A DNA stretch of 64,000 nucleotides from Clostridium acidisoli DSM 12555 (GTDB taxonomy: Bacteria; Bacillota; Clostridia; Clostridiales; Clostridiaceae): assembly GCF_900176305.1 (NCBI RefSeq), contig NZ_FWXH01000002.1:806001-870000 (forward strand), given 5' to 3'. The translations under genes were made by a program, and so were the position numbers. This document shows positions 37,995 to 45,961 of this stretch, piece after piece. Every line of letters starts with the position of its first letter. Within the stretch, counting starts at the first letter, position 1. The notes under the pieces are model-generated. The model ran no database searches. It had not been told where the DNA came from and saw only the letters and a list, made by a program, of their open reading frames with translations.

Positions 37995-38831
37995 TTACCT
38001 TTGAGTGACACGTTGAATATGAATTGTTAAATATAATTGTTCTTCATCTGATAACTTTTTTTCTAAATATTTTTCTATTTTAAGCATACATTTATAAGCT
38101 TCTTTATACTTTTCTTTAACTTGTTTTAACAAAAAGTCATCTTCATTTTCTCTATTTTCTGCTTTTTCTACATTATCCATCCTTTGAAAAAAGAATCTTA
38201 AATGTGTAACAAATCTTTCATAACTAATTGATTTTTCATCCAGTGAAATATTGTATGTATATTTTACAATATTTAAAATATCTTGTACCATTTTTGTTTG
38301 GTGGACAACATCTTCTACTTTACTACTATTATTTTTACCTTGTGCATTTATTAAATGCAGTGCTATGTTTCCAGCCTCATCCTCCGGCAATTTTTTACTT
38401 GTTTCATTTTCAATAAATTCTAGTGCTTTTAATCCAACTCTAAACTCTTTAGGATAAAACTTTTTAATTTCCCAAATTAGTATGTTAGGAGTATTAAAAC
38501 CTTCATCAAACATCTTCAATACATTGCTGATATGATCCGTAAGGGTTACATATATATAGTCATTAAGTTCTACACCTAATATATTTTTTGCATATTCAAT
38601 AATGTCATAGCAAATTGAGACATGTTCTGCAGGAATATCTTCTAATAGTAATTTGAACTTCTCTGAAGCATCTTTTTGCTTAAGAATAAAAGTTTTTTCT
38701 ATTAAATTTTCCTCTACCTTTTCCCCAACATTCTTTTTGAATCCAATTCCTCGTCCCATAACAACAAATTCATGTTTGTCTGACTCCTTAGCTACTATGG
38801 CATTATTATTAAATATCTTTTGTATTATCAT
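37995..38831 (-). CDS. licT: LicT/BglG-type transcriptional antiterminator
   Basis: 278 residues. The N-terminal CAT RNA-binding domain (1-57: IIQKIFNNNAIVAK and GRGIGF) is followed by two PRD domains with regulatory His residues (for example YVTLTDHISNVL in PRD1 and YLTIHIQRV in PRD2) that are phosphorylated by HPr or EII. When substrate is available it binds RAT hairpins and lets RNA polymerase pass the terminators. One RAT precedes this gene (autoregulation) and two precede the EIIBCA gene downstream. GAGGGGAT lies before the ATG. Confidence 0.95.
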   Translation of the reverse strand: MIIQKIFNNNAIVAKESDKHEFVVMGRGIGFKKNVGEKVEENLIEKTFILKQKDASEKFKLLLEDIPAEHVSICYDIIEYAKNILGVELNDYIYVTLTDHISNVLKMFDEGFNTPNILIWEIKKFYPKEFRVGLKALEFIENETSKKLPEDEAGNIALHLINAQGKNNSSKVEDVVHQTKMVQDILNIVKYTYNISLDEKSISYERFVTHLRFFFQRMDNVEKAENRENEDDFLLKQVKEKYKEAYKCMLKIEKYLEKKLSDEEQLYLTIHIQRVTQR

Positions 38832-38872
38832 ACTTATCCCCTCATTTATTGTATTATCCTATTTTAGAGAAT

Positions 38873-38952
38873 AAAAACCCTAACTGTTCAAAAGAAACAA
38901 AAATGCCTCTTTTCAATAGTTAAGGTCTCGCCTGATCGAATCAGTAACAATC
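38873..38952 (-). promoter_or_regulatory. RAT antiterminator site C with terminator (licT leader)
   Basis: Minus strand: GATTGTTACTGATTCGATCA and GGCGAGACCTTAA (38952-38923), nearly identical to site A. The competing hairpin is CTTAACTATTGAAAAGA with TCTTTTGAACAGTTAGG followed by TTTTTA (to about 38870). Confidence 0.85.
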
Positions 38953-38964
38953 ACTATATTTATT

Positions 38965-39015
38965 TGAAAGCGTTTACTATACATTTATAATAGCTCCTTT
39001 CATATTATTTGTCAA
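38965..39015 (-). promoter_or_regulatory. licT promoter with cre site
   Basis: Minus strand: perfect TTGACA (39015-39010), 17-base spacer, TATTAT (38992-38987). TGAAAGCGTTTACT at 38965-38978 matches the CcpA cre consensus in 13 of 14 positions and lies directly downstream of the start point. Confidence 0.75.
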
Positions 39016-39185
39016 CAACTTTTCTCAACATTATTACCCCCTTTACAATAAGTGAGTTTAAACTTACTATAAAGTTACTTACTTACATAAAAGTGCTTAC
39101 TTCATTTTATCTCCAAATAGCTATATAATCAATATGCAATTAAATTAAGCACAATTATTTATACATTAAGAAGGGACTGAATTTT

Positions 39186-39746
39186 ATGAATGAAGTATTA
39201 AATACTATAAAAGAAAGAAGAAGTGTTAGAGTTTTTAAAGATGAACAAATTAAAGATGAGGAATTGCAAGAGGTTTTAGAAGCTGGATTATATGCACCTA
39301 GTGCTATTAATCAACAATCTTGGCATTTTACCGTTATCCAAAATGGTAAGGTACTTGAAAACTTTACACAAACCGCCAAAGAAACTTTTCTTAAATCTGG
39401 TGTTGATCAATTAAAAGCTATGGCTAATAACGAAAAATATAAAGTGTTTTACAATGCCCCAACAGCCATAATAATATCTGGTGATACTAAAGCTGCTAAT
39501 CCGGAAGCTGACTGCAGTGCTGCAACTGAAAACATTTTACTAGCTGCAAAGGCTTTAGGTCTTGGTACATGTTGGATAGGAAGTATGCCTTATATATTTG
39601 GAAATGGTAACAATGAAGCATTAAAAAATGAACTTGGTATACCTGAAGGATACACTCCAATAAATTCCATAGCTATAGGTTATGCTGCTTCTGAAACTAC
39701 TAAAGCTCCTGCACGAAAAGAAAACAAAGTAAATATAATTAAATAA
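39186..39746 (+). CDS. Nitroreductase family protein
   Basis: A 186-residue FMN-dependent oxidoreductase. The N-terminal IKERRSVRVFKDEQI is the FMN phosphate/ribityl motif; GLYAPSAINQQSWHFTVI is the second signature; the C-terminal half has ALGLGTCWIG, GIPEGYTPINSIAIGYA and a final basic segment. It probably reduces nitroaromatics or quinones with NAD(P)H; the true substrate is unknown. AAGAAGGGA lies upstream. A single gene with its own terminator. Confidence 0.92.
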   Translation: MNEVLNTIKERRSVRVFKDEQIKDEELQEVLEAGLYAPSAINQQSWHFTVIQNGKVLENFTQTAKETFLKSGVDQLKAMANNEKYKVFYNAPTAIIISGDTKAANPEADCSAATENILLAAKALGLGTCWIGSMPYIFGNGNNEALKNELGIPEGYTPINSIAIGYAASETTKAPARKENKVNIIK

Positions 39747-39753
39747 TCCTATT

Positions 39754-39781
39754 TGTCACCATTTTATGGTGACTTATTTTT
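39754..39781 (+). terminator. Terminator of nitroreductase gene
   Basis: GTCACCAT and ATGGTGAC pair around TTT, followed by TTATTTTT. Confidence 0.85.
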
Positions 39782-39787
39782 ATGTAC

Positions 39788-39814
39788 ACAATTCAGACTT
39801 CCAGTCATATTATA
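39788..39814 (+). promoter_or_regulatory. Candidate mother-cell sigma promoter
   Basis: AC at 39788, 16-base spacer, CATATTATA at 39806-39814. This fits the SigK/SigE pattern AC-N16/17-CATAnnnTA and lies 33 bases before the DUF4397 gene. The same arrangement occurs at three other genes in the window. Confidence 0.45.
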
Positions 39815-39846
39815 GTAATGGTTAAAAATAAAGAGGAGTTAAAATT

Positions 39847-40491
39847 ATGTTTTATTGTCCATATGAAGCAATGAGTGAAGATCCATATAGAGCTGAAGAG
39901 CCAAATTCTTATATTAGAGTGTTCCATGCCTCACCTAATGCACCTGCTGTTGATGTCTATGCCAACGATAGTCTTTTAGTTACAAATCTTTCTTATAAAG
40001 AGTTGTCAAAATACATCCCTGTTTTGCCTGGGAATTATAATATTAAAGTTTATCCTACAGGTCAAACTACTAATCCAGTTTTGTCTACAGATGTATATAT
40101 TCCTGCTAATAGCATATTTAATGTAGCCGTCATTGGAAAACTTCCTGATATAAGTCTATATACAATTCCTGAACCAATTAGTGCACAAAATTTTGGAAAA
40201 GCTTGCATAAGATTTATTCATCTATCACCTACTGCACCAGCAGTTGACGTAACACTTTCAAATGGTGTAAAAGTATTTAATAACGTTGGTTTTAAAGACA
40301 TTACAGACTATGCCTGTATTCCTTCTGGCACATATGCTTTTAATGTTATCCCCACAGGTACAAACAACATTGTGCTCTCTCTTTCTGGAATAGAACTTTT
40401 GCCTAATACTTATTATACAATTTACGCTGTTGGAGATCCTGCAGGTGGTTCCAAACCACTTGAAGCAATATTAGTTACAGAACCAAGGTGA
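39847..40491 (+). CDS. DUF4397 repeat protein, possible spore surface protein
   Basis: 214 residues made of two tandem DUF4397 beta-domains (about 20-112 and 113-208). Each begins with a F-x-H-x-SP-x-APAVDV motif (RVFHASPNAPAVDVYAND; RFIHLSPTAPAVDVTLSN) and ends in a YTIYAVG-like strand. The N-terminus FYCPYEAMSEDPYRAEEPNS has no signal peptide. DUF4397 domains are usually surface or extracellular. The lack of a secretion signal plus a candidate mother-cell promoter suggest assembly on the spore from the mother cell; this role is inferred. Confidence 0.85.
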   Translation: MFYCPYEAMSEDPYRAEEPNSYIRVFHASPNAPAVDVYANDSLLVTNLSYKELSKYIPVLPGNYNIKVYPTGQTTNPVLSTDVYIPANSIFNVAVIGKLPDISLYTIPEPISAQNFGKACIRFIHLSPTAPAVDVTLSNGVKVFNNVGFKDITDYACIPSGTYAFNVIPTGTNNIVLSLSGIELLPNTYYTIYAVGDPAGGSKPLEAILVTEPR

Positions 40492-40541
40492 CTGTTACCA
40501 TTTTATACTGTACACATTTAATTATACTTATGATATTATTA

Positions 40542-40575
40542 TGTAGTTGAATAAGTAATTGCTTATTTAGCTACA
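40542..40575. repeat. Hairpin downstream of DUF4397 gene
   Basis: TGTAG-TTGAATAAG pairs with CTTATTTA-GCTACA around a short loop. No clear T-run follows, so it may be a weak terminator or an mRNA-stabilising hairpin. Confidence 0.4.
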
Positions 40576-40672
40576 CAATAATTTTAATCTAATCTTAATT
40601 TATTACATTTACAATATTAACAATTACATTGATTTAATAATATTTATACCTAAATTTAAGGAGACAGAATCT

Positions 40673-41146
40673 ATGGGCTACAACGTTATGGACCTAATTG
40701 ACAAAGCTATTGCTATTGCTATTAAAAAGAAAACTTTATATGAAAATATAGATAAAGACAATAAAAACTTTCCTCCCATAAACATTATGTCAAAAGTTTT
40801 TATAACACGAAATGACAAAACAATAAACTATTATAAAGAATTAAAAAATAAAATTGGTCATGAAAATGTCGAAGACATTGATTTTCAGATATATGACAAA
40901 ATGTCTTTTTTAATTAATGAATTCAATAGAAGAACTTATTCTGTAAAAATCCACAACATTAAAGATTATTTAAAATTTTCATTAGATTTGGAAAATGATA
41001 TGTTATCTCTTTTATTAGATATTAAAGGTAGATTTGTAGTTGGAAAAGATGATATTAATACAATAACTTACAGACTACTGTCTGAGATTATCGATAATAA
41101 ATCCAATCAAATAAAAATGATTGAAGACGTTTTAAGTAAATATTAA
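40673..41146 (+). CDS. Hypothetical helical protein (157 aa)
   Basis: A cytoplasmic, almost all-helical protein (MGYNVMDLIDKAIAIAIKKK at the start). The spacing of helices and conserved-looking E/H residues (YKELKNKIGHENVEDIDF) faintly suggest a ferritin-like four-helix bundle, but I cannot show metal ligands. No family is recognised. GGAGA precedes the ATG and a strong terminator follows the stop. Confidence 0.65.
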   Translation: MGYNVMDLIDKAIAIAIKKKTLYENIDKDNKNFPPINIMSKVFITRNDKTINYYKELKNKIGHENVEDIDFQIYDKMSFLINEFNRRTYSVKIHNIKDYLKFSLDLENDMLSLLLDIKGRFVVGKDDINTITYRLLSEIIDNKSNQIKMIEDVLSKY

Positions 41147-41149
41147 ATT

Positions 41150-41183
41150 AAAGTGGATGATTCATTTTTTAATCATCCACTTT
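41150..41183. terminator. Bidirectional terminator
   Basis: AAAGTGGATGATT pairs perfectly with AATCATCCACTTT around an 8-base loop. It serves the convergent genes on both sides. Confidence 0.85.
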
Positions 41184-41195
41184 CTTAGTTTGTCC

Positions 41196-41657
41196 TTATA
41201 ATTTTTTTAAATGCTTTTCTGATATCTCATTTACTTTATCAACGCGCCTTTTGTATTTTTCAATATCCTTAAGGAAATCTGTAGTTAACCATACTTTTAC
41301 AATTTCCATTGCTATTGCAGAACCTATTATCTTAGCCCCAATGCAAAGCACATTTGTGTTAGAATGCTTACGTGCAAGTGATGCACAAAATGGATCCTGA
41401 CAAACCGCTGCATTTAAGCCATATATTTTATTTGCAATTAATGCACTACCATATCCAACTCCATCAATAAATATTCCTCTGTCAGCTTTTCCTTCTGCCA
41501 CAGCTATTGACGCTGGATAAATAAAATCTGATAAATCACATGCCTCTTCACTCTTTGTTCCAAATTCTAGAACCTCATGTCCTTCACTTTCTAAATACGC
41601 TTTCACTTCTTCTTTTAAAGAATATCCAGCATGATCACTTGCTACTGCAATTTTCAT
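41196..41657 (-). CDS. RpiB/LacAB-family sugar-phosphate isomerase
   Basis: 153 residues with the RpiB fold: IAVASDHAGYSLKEE at the N-terminus, ADRGIFIDGVGYGSALIANK, and RKHSNTNVLCIGAKIIG. In ribose-5-phosphate isomerase B the fourth segment reads ICGTG with a catalytic Cys; here that position is Asp (FIDGVG), so ordinary RpiB chemistry is doubtful. It is third in an operon behind an AAC(3)-like acetyltransferase and a MocA-type dehydrogenase, suggesting a modified-sugar pathway. GGAGGTG lies before the ATG. Confidence 0.85.
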   Translation of the reverse strand: MKIAVASDHAGYSLKEEVKAYLESEGHEVLEFGTKSEEACDLSDFIYPASIAVAEGKADRGIFIDGVGYGSALIANKIYGLNAAVCQDPFCASLARKHSNTNVLCIGAKIIGSAIAMEIVKVWLTTDFLKDIEKYKRRVDKVNEISEKHLKKL

Positions 41658-41678
41658 ATTTATACACCTCCATATATA

Positions 41679-42593
41679 TTATACCATCATATCATGAACA
41701 AGTTTTTGTGTCTTAAAAGCCTCCTCTCCATCAATTAAAGGTTTTGTATCCCCTAAGATTGAATTTATAAAATGCATTATCGTATCTTCAAACCCTCTTC
41801 GTTTTAATATTGTATCCCACGAACCTGACATTGTTGTTATAACTTGTCCATTGTTTTCAACTTCCATTGTCTCCATATTTTTAACTCTAATTATTGAATT
41901 TTCATTTACAAGTTCAATTTGTTCTAAATTTGTACCTGCTTTTCTGTGCATGCCAATAAATATATGGCTGTTATTTTTTGTTGCATAGTCATGATGAGCA
42001 AAAATCAATTCATCCTTATTGCCTAACTTTATTCTACCACTTATTGAATTTATAGGTTCACCAAGCCATCTCGCTGTATCAACCAAATGAATATAATCAT
42101 CATACATTGTAAATCTAAAATCAACTTCTCTAATTGAATTAAGTCTATGTTTTTCAATACGTGCCCAAGCTAAATTTTGTGATTGTTCCTTGGCCTTTAC
42201 ATACATTGGTGCAAATCTTCGATTAAACCCAACCATAAGCTTTCTTCCTAATCTTTCACTTAATTCAGCTAATTTTTCAGCCTCTTCAATAGTTGCACCT
42301 AATGGTTTGTCCACATACACATCTTTTCCCTTTTTTAAAGCTTTCTCTACAATCTCAAAATGTGAAACTGTTGAACTGTGAACAAAAACGGCATCACTAA
42401 CTTCGATTAAATCATCTAAATTTGAAAAGTCTTTAATTCTATAGTCCATGCAAATTTTTCTTCTCTTTGACTCTGTTGGCGAAAAAGCTCCTACTATAGA
42501 CCAATTTTTTTCTTTTGAAAGAAATGGCAAATATACTTTTTGTGCAATGTCCCCAAGTCCTATTATTCCAATACGAAGTTTGTTATTTTCCAT
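41679..42593 (-). CDS. Gfo/Idh/MocA family dehydrogenase
   Basis: 304 residues. The NAD-binding Rossmann fold begins IGIIGLGDIAQKVYLPFL. DAVFVHSSTVSHFEI and GKDVYVDKPLGAT (family Lys) follow; the C-terminal domain has HLVDTARWLGEP. The substrate is unknown but probably a (amino)sugar or cyclitol. It lies 11 bases downstream of the acetyltransferase and 21 bases upstream of the RpiB-like gene. Only distantly similar to the other MocA protein at 18940. Confidence 0.9.
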   Translation of the reverse strand: MENNKLRIGIIGLGDIAQKVYLPFLSKEKNWSIVGAFSPTESKRRKICMDYRIKDFSNLDDLIEVSDAVFVHSSTVSHFEIVEKALKKGKDVYVDKPLGATIEEAEKLAELSERLGRKLMVGFNRRFAPMYVKAKEQSQNLAWARIEKHRLNSIREVDFRFTMYDDYIHLVDTARWLGEPINSISGRIKLGNKDELIFAHHDYATKNNSHIFIGMHRKAGTNLEQIELVNENSIIRVKNMETMEVENNGQVITTMSGSWDTILKRRGFEDTIMHFINSILGDTKPLIDGEEAFKTQKLVHDMMV

Positions 42594-42604
42594 AATATAT
42601 CCCC

Positions 42605-43423
42605 TTACTTATCTTTAAATCTGTTATTTAAAAGCCACATTTTTGCAAAATCCACACCTGTTTTCATATTAAATAATTTGCAAGTTGCATTTCCTACCAT
42701 TCCAATGTTAACATTTCCCGTTTTTTCAAAATCCTCACCAAGCTTTTGAAAATCCATATCTGAATCGTATTCAAAATCCTCAAACCATTTCCAAACTCTA
42801 TTTCCATCTTCCATTACTACAGTTCCGTTTTTTGTTTTTTCCATTTTGTTAGTTAAAACCTCAGCTAAATGAAAACTTGTACATGAATCATATCCAACCC
42901 CAAGTAAAAGTACTTTTGCATTTAATTCATACATCTTACCTAATGGAGTGTTTATCCCAAATTGAGGTGTTAACTTATGTTCCTTAGTAACATCCTCGGC
43001 ATATTTACCATTTGCAGAAAACGAAACCTGTGGATGATTAGATCTTTTTGTATTTGGTAAAGTTCTAAAAAGTTCTGCAATACTTCCCATACCCCTTGTT
43101 GGTGTTATGTTAACATCAAAGGCTGGCATACTTTCATATATTTTATCTATCCATTCCTTTGGTACAGGTGGATTCTCCCAATTAGCTGGATCTGATATAT
43201 CTCCACTATGTGCTGGCATTACAATAGTTCCGCTATCTCCTACCGATTTTAAAAGTGCCATTATTACTGCCTGTACACCTCCGCAAGTCCATCCAATACT
43301 TGATAATGAAGAATGTACTAATATGATATCGTTTTTATTAATACCAAGTTTTAGTAGTTCTCTATTTATTGAATCTACTGTATTCATTTTCTTTGTTTTT
43401 TCTATTATGTTTTGTTCACTCAA
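42605..43423 (-). CDS. AAC(3)-family acetyltransferase (YokD-like)
   Basis: About 273 residues with the antibiotic acetyltransferase fold: IILVHSSLSSIGWTCGGVQA, GTIVMPAHSGD, RGMGSIAELFRTLP and RSNHPQVSFSANGKYA, LLLGVGYDSCTSFHLAE. Members acetylate the 3-amino group of aminoglycosides, but many housekeeping relatives have other amine substrates, and the operon with sugar-modifying enzymes argues for a metabolic amino-sugar substrate. The start is uncertain: AAGGGG abuts TTG 43432, so TTG 43423 (9 bases away) is preferred. No resistance claim is made. Confidence 0.85.
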   Translation of the reverse strand: MSEQNIIEKTKKMNTVDSINRELLKLGINKNDIILVHSSLSSIGWTCGGVQAVIMALLKSVGDSGTIVMPAHSGDISDPANWENPPVPKEWIDKIYESMPAFDVNITPTRGMGSIAELFRTLPNTKRSNHPQVSFSANGKYAEDVTKEHKLTPQFGINTPLGKMYELNAKVLLLGVGYDSCTSFHLAEVLTNKMEKTKNGTVVMEDGNRVWKWFEDFEYDSDMDFQKLGEDFEKTGNVNIGMVGNATCKLFNMKTGVDFAKMWLLNNRFKDK

Positions 43424-43526
43424 AAATACCAACCCCTTTTTTATAAAGCAAAGCTTCCTTTTGCCATTTCTCTACATATAACATTATAACTTAATATTAA
43501 ATATTTGGAATATATAAATGTTTTCA

Positions 43527-43555
43527 TTGACTTATATGTTTATATAGATTATACT
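43527..43555 (+). promoter_or_regulatory. Promoter of tRNA-fMet
   Basis: TTGACT, 17-base spacer, TATACT, with the tRNA beginning 40 bases later. Confidence 0.7.
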
Positions 43556-43594
43556 TACAGAGCAGGTTAAGGAAAACCTTAATCAATTAAATAT

Positions 43595-43670
<76 letters not shown>

Positions 43671-43671
43671 T

Positions 43672-43704
43672 AAAAGACATTCTAGTATTTAGAATGTCTT
43701 TTTA
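43672..43704 (+). terminator. Terminator of tRNA-fMet
   Basis: AAAGACATTCT and AGAATGTCTTT pair around GTATTT-like loop bases, with a T-run following. Confidence 0.8.
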
Positions 43705-43714
43705 CTTTTATAAT

Positions 43715-43766
43715 TTATCCCATGACTACCATCCGTAACACTCCCATCTTCTTAAAATTGGGAGAT
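43715..43766 (-). repeat. Short hairpin repeat (TTACGGATGGTAG family), copy a
   Basis: On the minus strand: TCTCCCAATTT...AGATGGGAG hairpin, then TGTTACGGATGGTAG and TCATGGGATAA. Related sequences occur at 59009-59039 and 61529-61577. It resembles the hairpin-bearing right ends of IS200/IS605-type elements, but no transposase is present. Confidence 0.45.
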
Positions 43767-43786
43767 AACAGCTGCTATGTCACTGG

Positions 43787-44656
43787 TTAACGATTTCTTA
43801 GTTTCATTCTATAATAGTCCATTGCTATTTCAACTTGAAAACAATTTTTTTTATATAAATTAAATGCTTTATTATTACTGCTATCCACCTCAAGCGTTAT
43901 ATTTCTTTTATCTTTCTGAATTAAATCATTTAATATCCATAGCAATAATTCTTTGCCTAAACCTCGCCCCTGACATTTAGGTAAAATCCCCAAACCATAA
44001 ATTGAAGTTTCAGTTCCGTCAAAACTTGTAGATCCAATGCCGACAAATTCATTTTCTAACTTTAATGCATATTGTTTTCTATCCTTTGATTCAAAGGTAT
44101 TTTTTAACATACTTTTCGCATCCTCATAGTTTTCTTTAAATGTCTTCTGACTTATATCTGTTAAAATCTCGACATCTTCAATAACTGGGATACACAATTT
44201 CGATAAGCATTTATTTTTATCGAAAGAAAACCTTTCTACATTGAATCTCATTACATACTCACTAAAGTCGTATTTTCCACCTAATTTATTTATTATTTCA
44301 CTTCCTATTTTAGATGAACTCTCACTAGTTAATAAAATATCATTTATTTTATATTTTTTTAGTTCATCTATTGCAGCATTAAACAAATGTTTAAAACATC
44401 CTTTACCTCGATAACTAGGAAGTGTGTATGCTGAAATTTCAGCTTCTTCACTGGTTGGTATGAACATTGATAGTAAACTGATAAGTTTTTCATTTTCATA
44501 CATTAGAAATATGCTTTTTATATCTTTATTAAAATTAAATTCATTATCCAAATATATGTACATTTTTGAATTGTCATATTCTTTGCATGTAGATTCAACT
44601 AAACGTATTTCATCAATTATATTTTTATTTAAGGTTTTTAATTCTTTAATTATCAA
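43787..44656 (-). CDS. Tandem GNAT N-acetyltransferase
   Basis: About 290 residues with two GNAT domains. The C-terminal one is canonical (IYGLGILPKCQGRGLGKELLLWIL, the acetyl-CoA-binding Q/RxxGxG loop, then LEVDSSNNKAFNLYKKNCF). The N-terminal half has a weaker copy (ISAYTLPSYRGKGCFKHLFN). The substrate is unknown. The frame is open from 44713 and overlaps the radical SAM gene. A GGAGGG site lies 10-11 bases before TTG 44656, which I use; ATG 44674 lacks a ribosome binding site. Probably last in a four-gene same-strand run. Confidence 0.85.
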   Translation of the reverse strand: MIIKELKTLNKNIIDEIRLVESTCKEYDNSKMYIYLDNEFNFNKDIKSIFLMYENEKLISLLSMFIPTSEEAEISAYTLPSYRGKGCFKHLFNAAIDELKKYKINDILLTSESSSKIGSEIINKLGGKYDFSEYVMRFNVERFSFDKNKCLSKLCIPVIEDVEILTDISQKTFKENYEDAKSMLKNTFESKDRKQYALKLENEFVGIGSTSFDGTETSIYGLGILPKCQGRGLGKELLLWILNDLIQKDKRNITLEVDSSNNKAFNLYKKNCFQVEIAMDYYRMKLRNR

Positions 44657-44678
44657 TGATGTATATCCCTCCATTTGC

Positions 44679-45548
44679 TTATAACATACGAAATTTTTCT
44701 TCCCTGTACCCACATTTGCTATCTATTATATCGTCAATTAACTTAATCATGTTTTCTTTATCTTCTGGAAGTTTTCCATTTATATTGACATAGTTTGAAG
44801 GATGATTACTTCTAAAAATACAGTTAGTTACTGAAAGATTTTTGATTAGTTCTTTTGTCTCAAGCATTATTTCTTCTGCTCCTAAGAGTTTAAACTTTCT
44901 GCTATTAACCTCTTCATATATTGGTGTGTTTTTTTCAACCATAAGCGTTAGCAAACCTATATAATCAGGATTTATGGAGCTTATAACCTTTCCAGACTCT
45001 TTTGCATGCTCAATATACTTATCTTTTCCACCTATTCCAGAAATCAAAGTAACTGAAAGTTTAATCCCACTACTCTTCACTTTCTGCCCAGCTTCTATTA
45101 TTCGTGAAGCTGTAACTCCCTTATTTATTTCTTTTAATATAATATCGCTACCACTTTCTAAACCCATGTACAATATTTCTATTCCAAGGTTTTTTAATTC
45201 TATAAGTTCTTCAGTGGATTTTCTTAATACATCCTTTGGAGTACCATATGTGCCAATCCTTTTACACTCTGGAAAAAGTGTTTGTATTTTTTTTAATATT
45301 TTTCTAAGATTATTTATTGGTAATACTAATGCATCTCCATCTGCTAAAAAGATACGTTCTACAAATTTATACTTTTTTCTCGCATCTTCCAAATCTTCGT
45401 ATATTTCATCTATACTTCTAATTCTAAATTTTTTATTTTTATACATACTGCAAAAGCTGCATTTATTATGTGCACATCCAATTGTAACTTGAATTATTAG
45501 ACTATTAGCTTCACTTGGAGGTCTATAAACGATACCTTCATATCTCAT
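44679..45548 (-). CDS. Radical SAM protein (Elp3/YgiQ-like core)
   Basis: 289 residues. The cluster-binding motif is IGCAHNKCSFCSMYK, with a Cx4CxxC spacing seen in one subgroup of radical SAM enzymes whose members read CxxNxCxFCxMY. FLADGDALVLP, GLESGSDIILKEINKG and SVTLISGIGG follow, the SAM-binding and barrel strands. No accessory domain is present. The product is unknown. It starts 3 bases after the ACT-domain gene ends. Confidence 0.88.
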   Translation of the reverse strand: MRYEGIVYRPPSEANSLIIQVTIGCAHNKCSFCSMYKNKKFRIRSIDEIYEDLEDARKKYKFVERIFLADGDALVLPINNLRKILKKIQTLFPECKRIGTYGTPKDVLRKSTEELIELKNLGIEILYMGLESGSDIILKEINKGVTASRIIEAGQKVKSSGIKLSVTLISGIGGKDKYIEHAKESGKVISSINPDYIGLLTLMVEKNTPIYEEVNSRKFKLLGAEEIMLETKELIKNLSVTNCIFRSNHPSNYVNINGKLPEDKENMIKLIDDIIDSKCGYREEKFRML

Positions 45549-45551
45549 ATT

Positions 45552-45947
45552 TTATATATTCCTTTCACTTTCTATTTCATAACCAGCTTGAGTTAAAGAC
45601 CTGCTTCCATTTTCAAAATCTGTGTCTTTAATTAAAATATAATCTGTGTCATAAGTTGAAATAGCGAAAATACTTATATTATTATTAGCAAGTGTGGTGC
45701 TTATATCAGAAAGTATCCCAATAAGCGAAAAATCAAGAGGTCCTAGCACCTTTAAAATCCTCCAGTTTTTTTCACACTTTATGTTTTCTGGAACACACTC
45801 CTCAGCACAAACTATTGATAACTCGTCTGCTGTTTTTGTTATAGATAGATATTCGCCCTTAAGAGCCCAATTTGGAATTTGTTCTTCTTTTTCTAGTCTG
45901 CAAACAGCATAACTTTTTTTTAATGCCTTCATTTTAACTTTATTCAT
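45552..45947 (-). CDS. ACT-domain protein
   Basis: About 131 residues made of two ACT-like halves. LKKSYAVCRLEKEEQIP and YLSITKTADELSIVCAE form the first; WRILKVLGPLDFSLIGILSDIS and ISIFAISTYDTDYILIK form the second, the CASTOR/ACT_7-like arrangement used for amino-acid sensing. The frame opens at GTG 45956 inside the ribosome binding site region GAGG; ATG 45947 is better spaced. It is followed immediately by the radical SAM gene. Confidence 0.85.
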   Translation of the reverse strand: MNKVKMKALKKSYAVCRLEKEEQIPNWALKGEYLSITKTADELSIVCAEECVPENIKCEKNWRILKVLGPLDFSLIGILSDISTTLANNNISIFAISTYDTDYILIKDTDFENGSRSLTQAGYEIESERNI

Positions 45948-45961
45948 TTGTCTCACATCCT

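Noticed and set aside
42605-43423. Aminoglycoside-resistance gene
   Set aside because: The AAC(3) fold is clear, but the operon context and abundance of YokD-like relatives in non-resistant Firmicutes make a resistance call unsupported.
43433-43526. T-box or other leader before the acetyltransferase operon
   Set aside because: No T-box sequence (TGGNACCGCG type), no long leader hairpins and no terminator between the promoter region and the gene.
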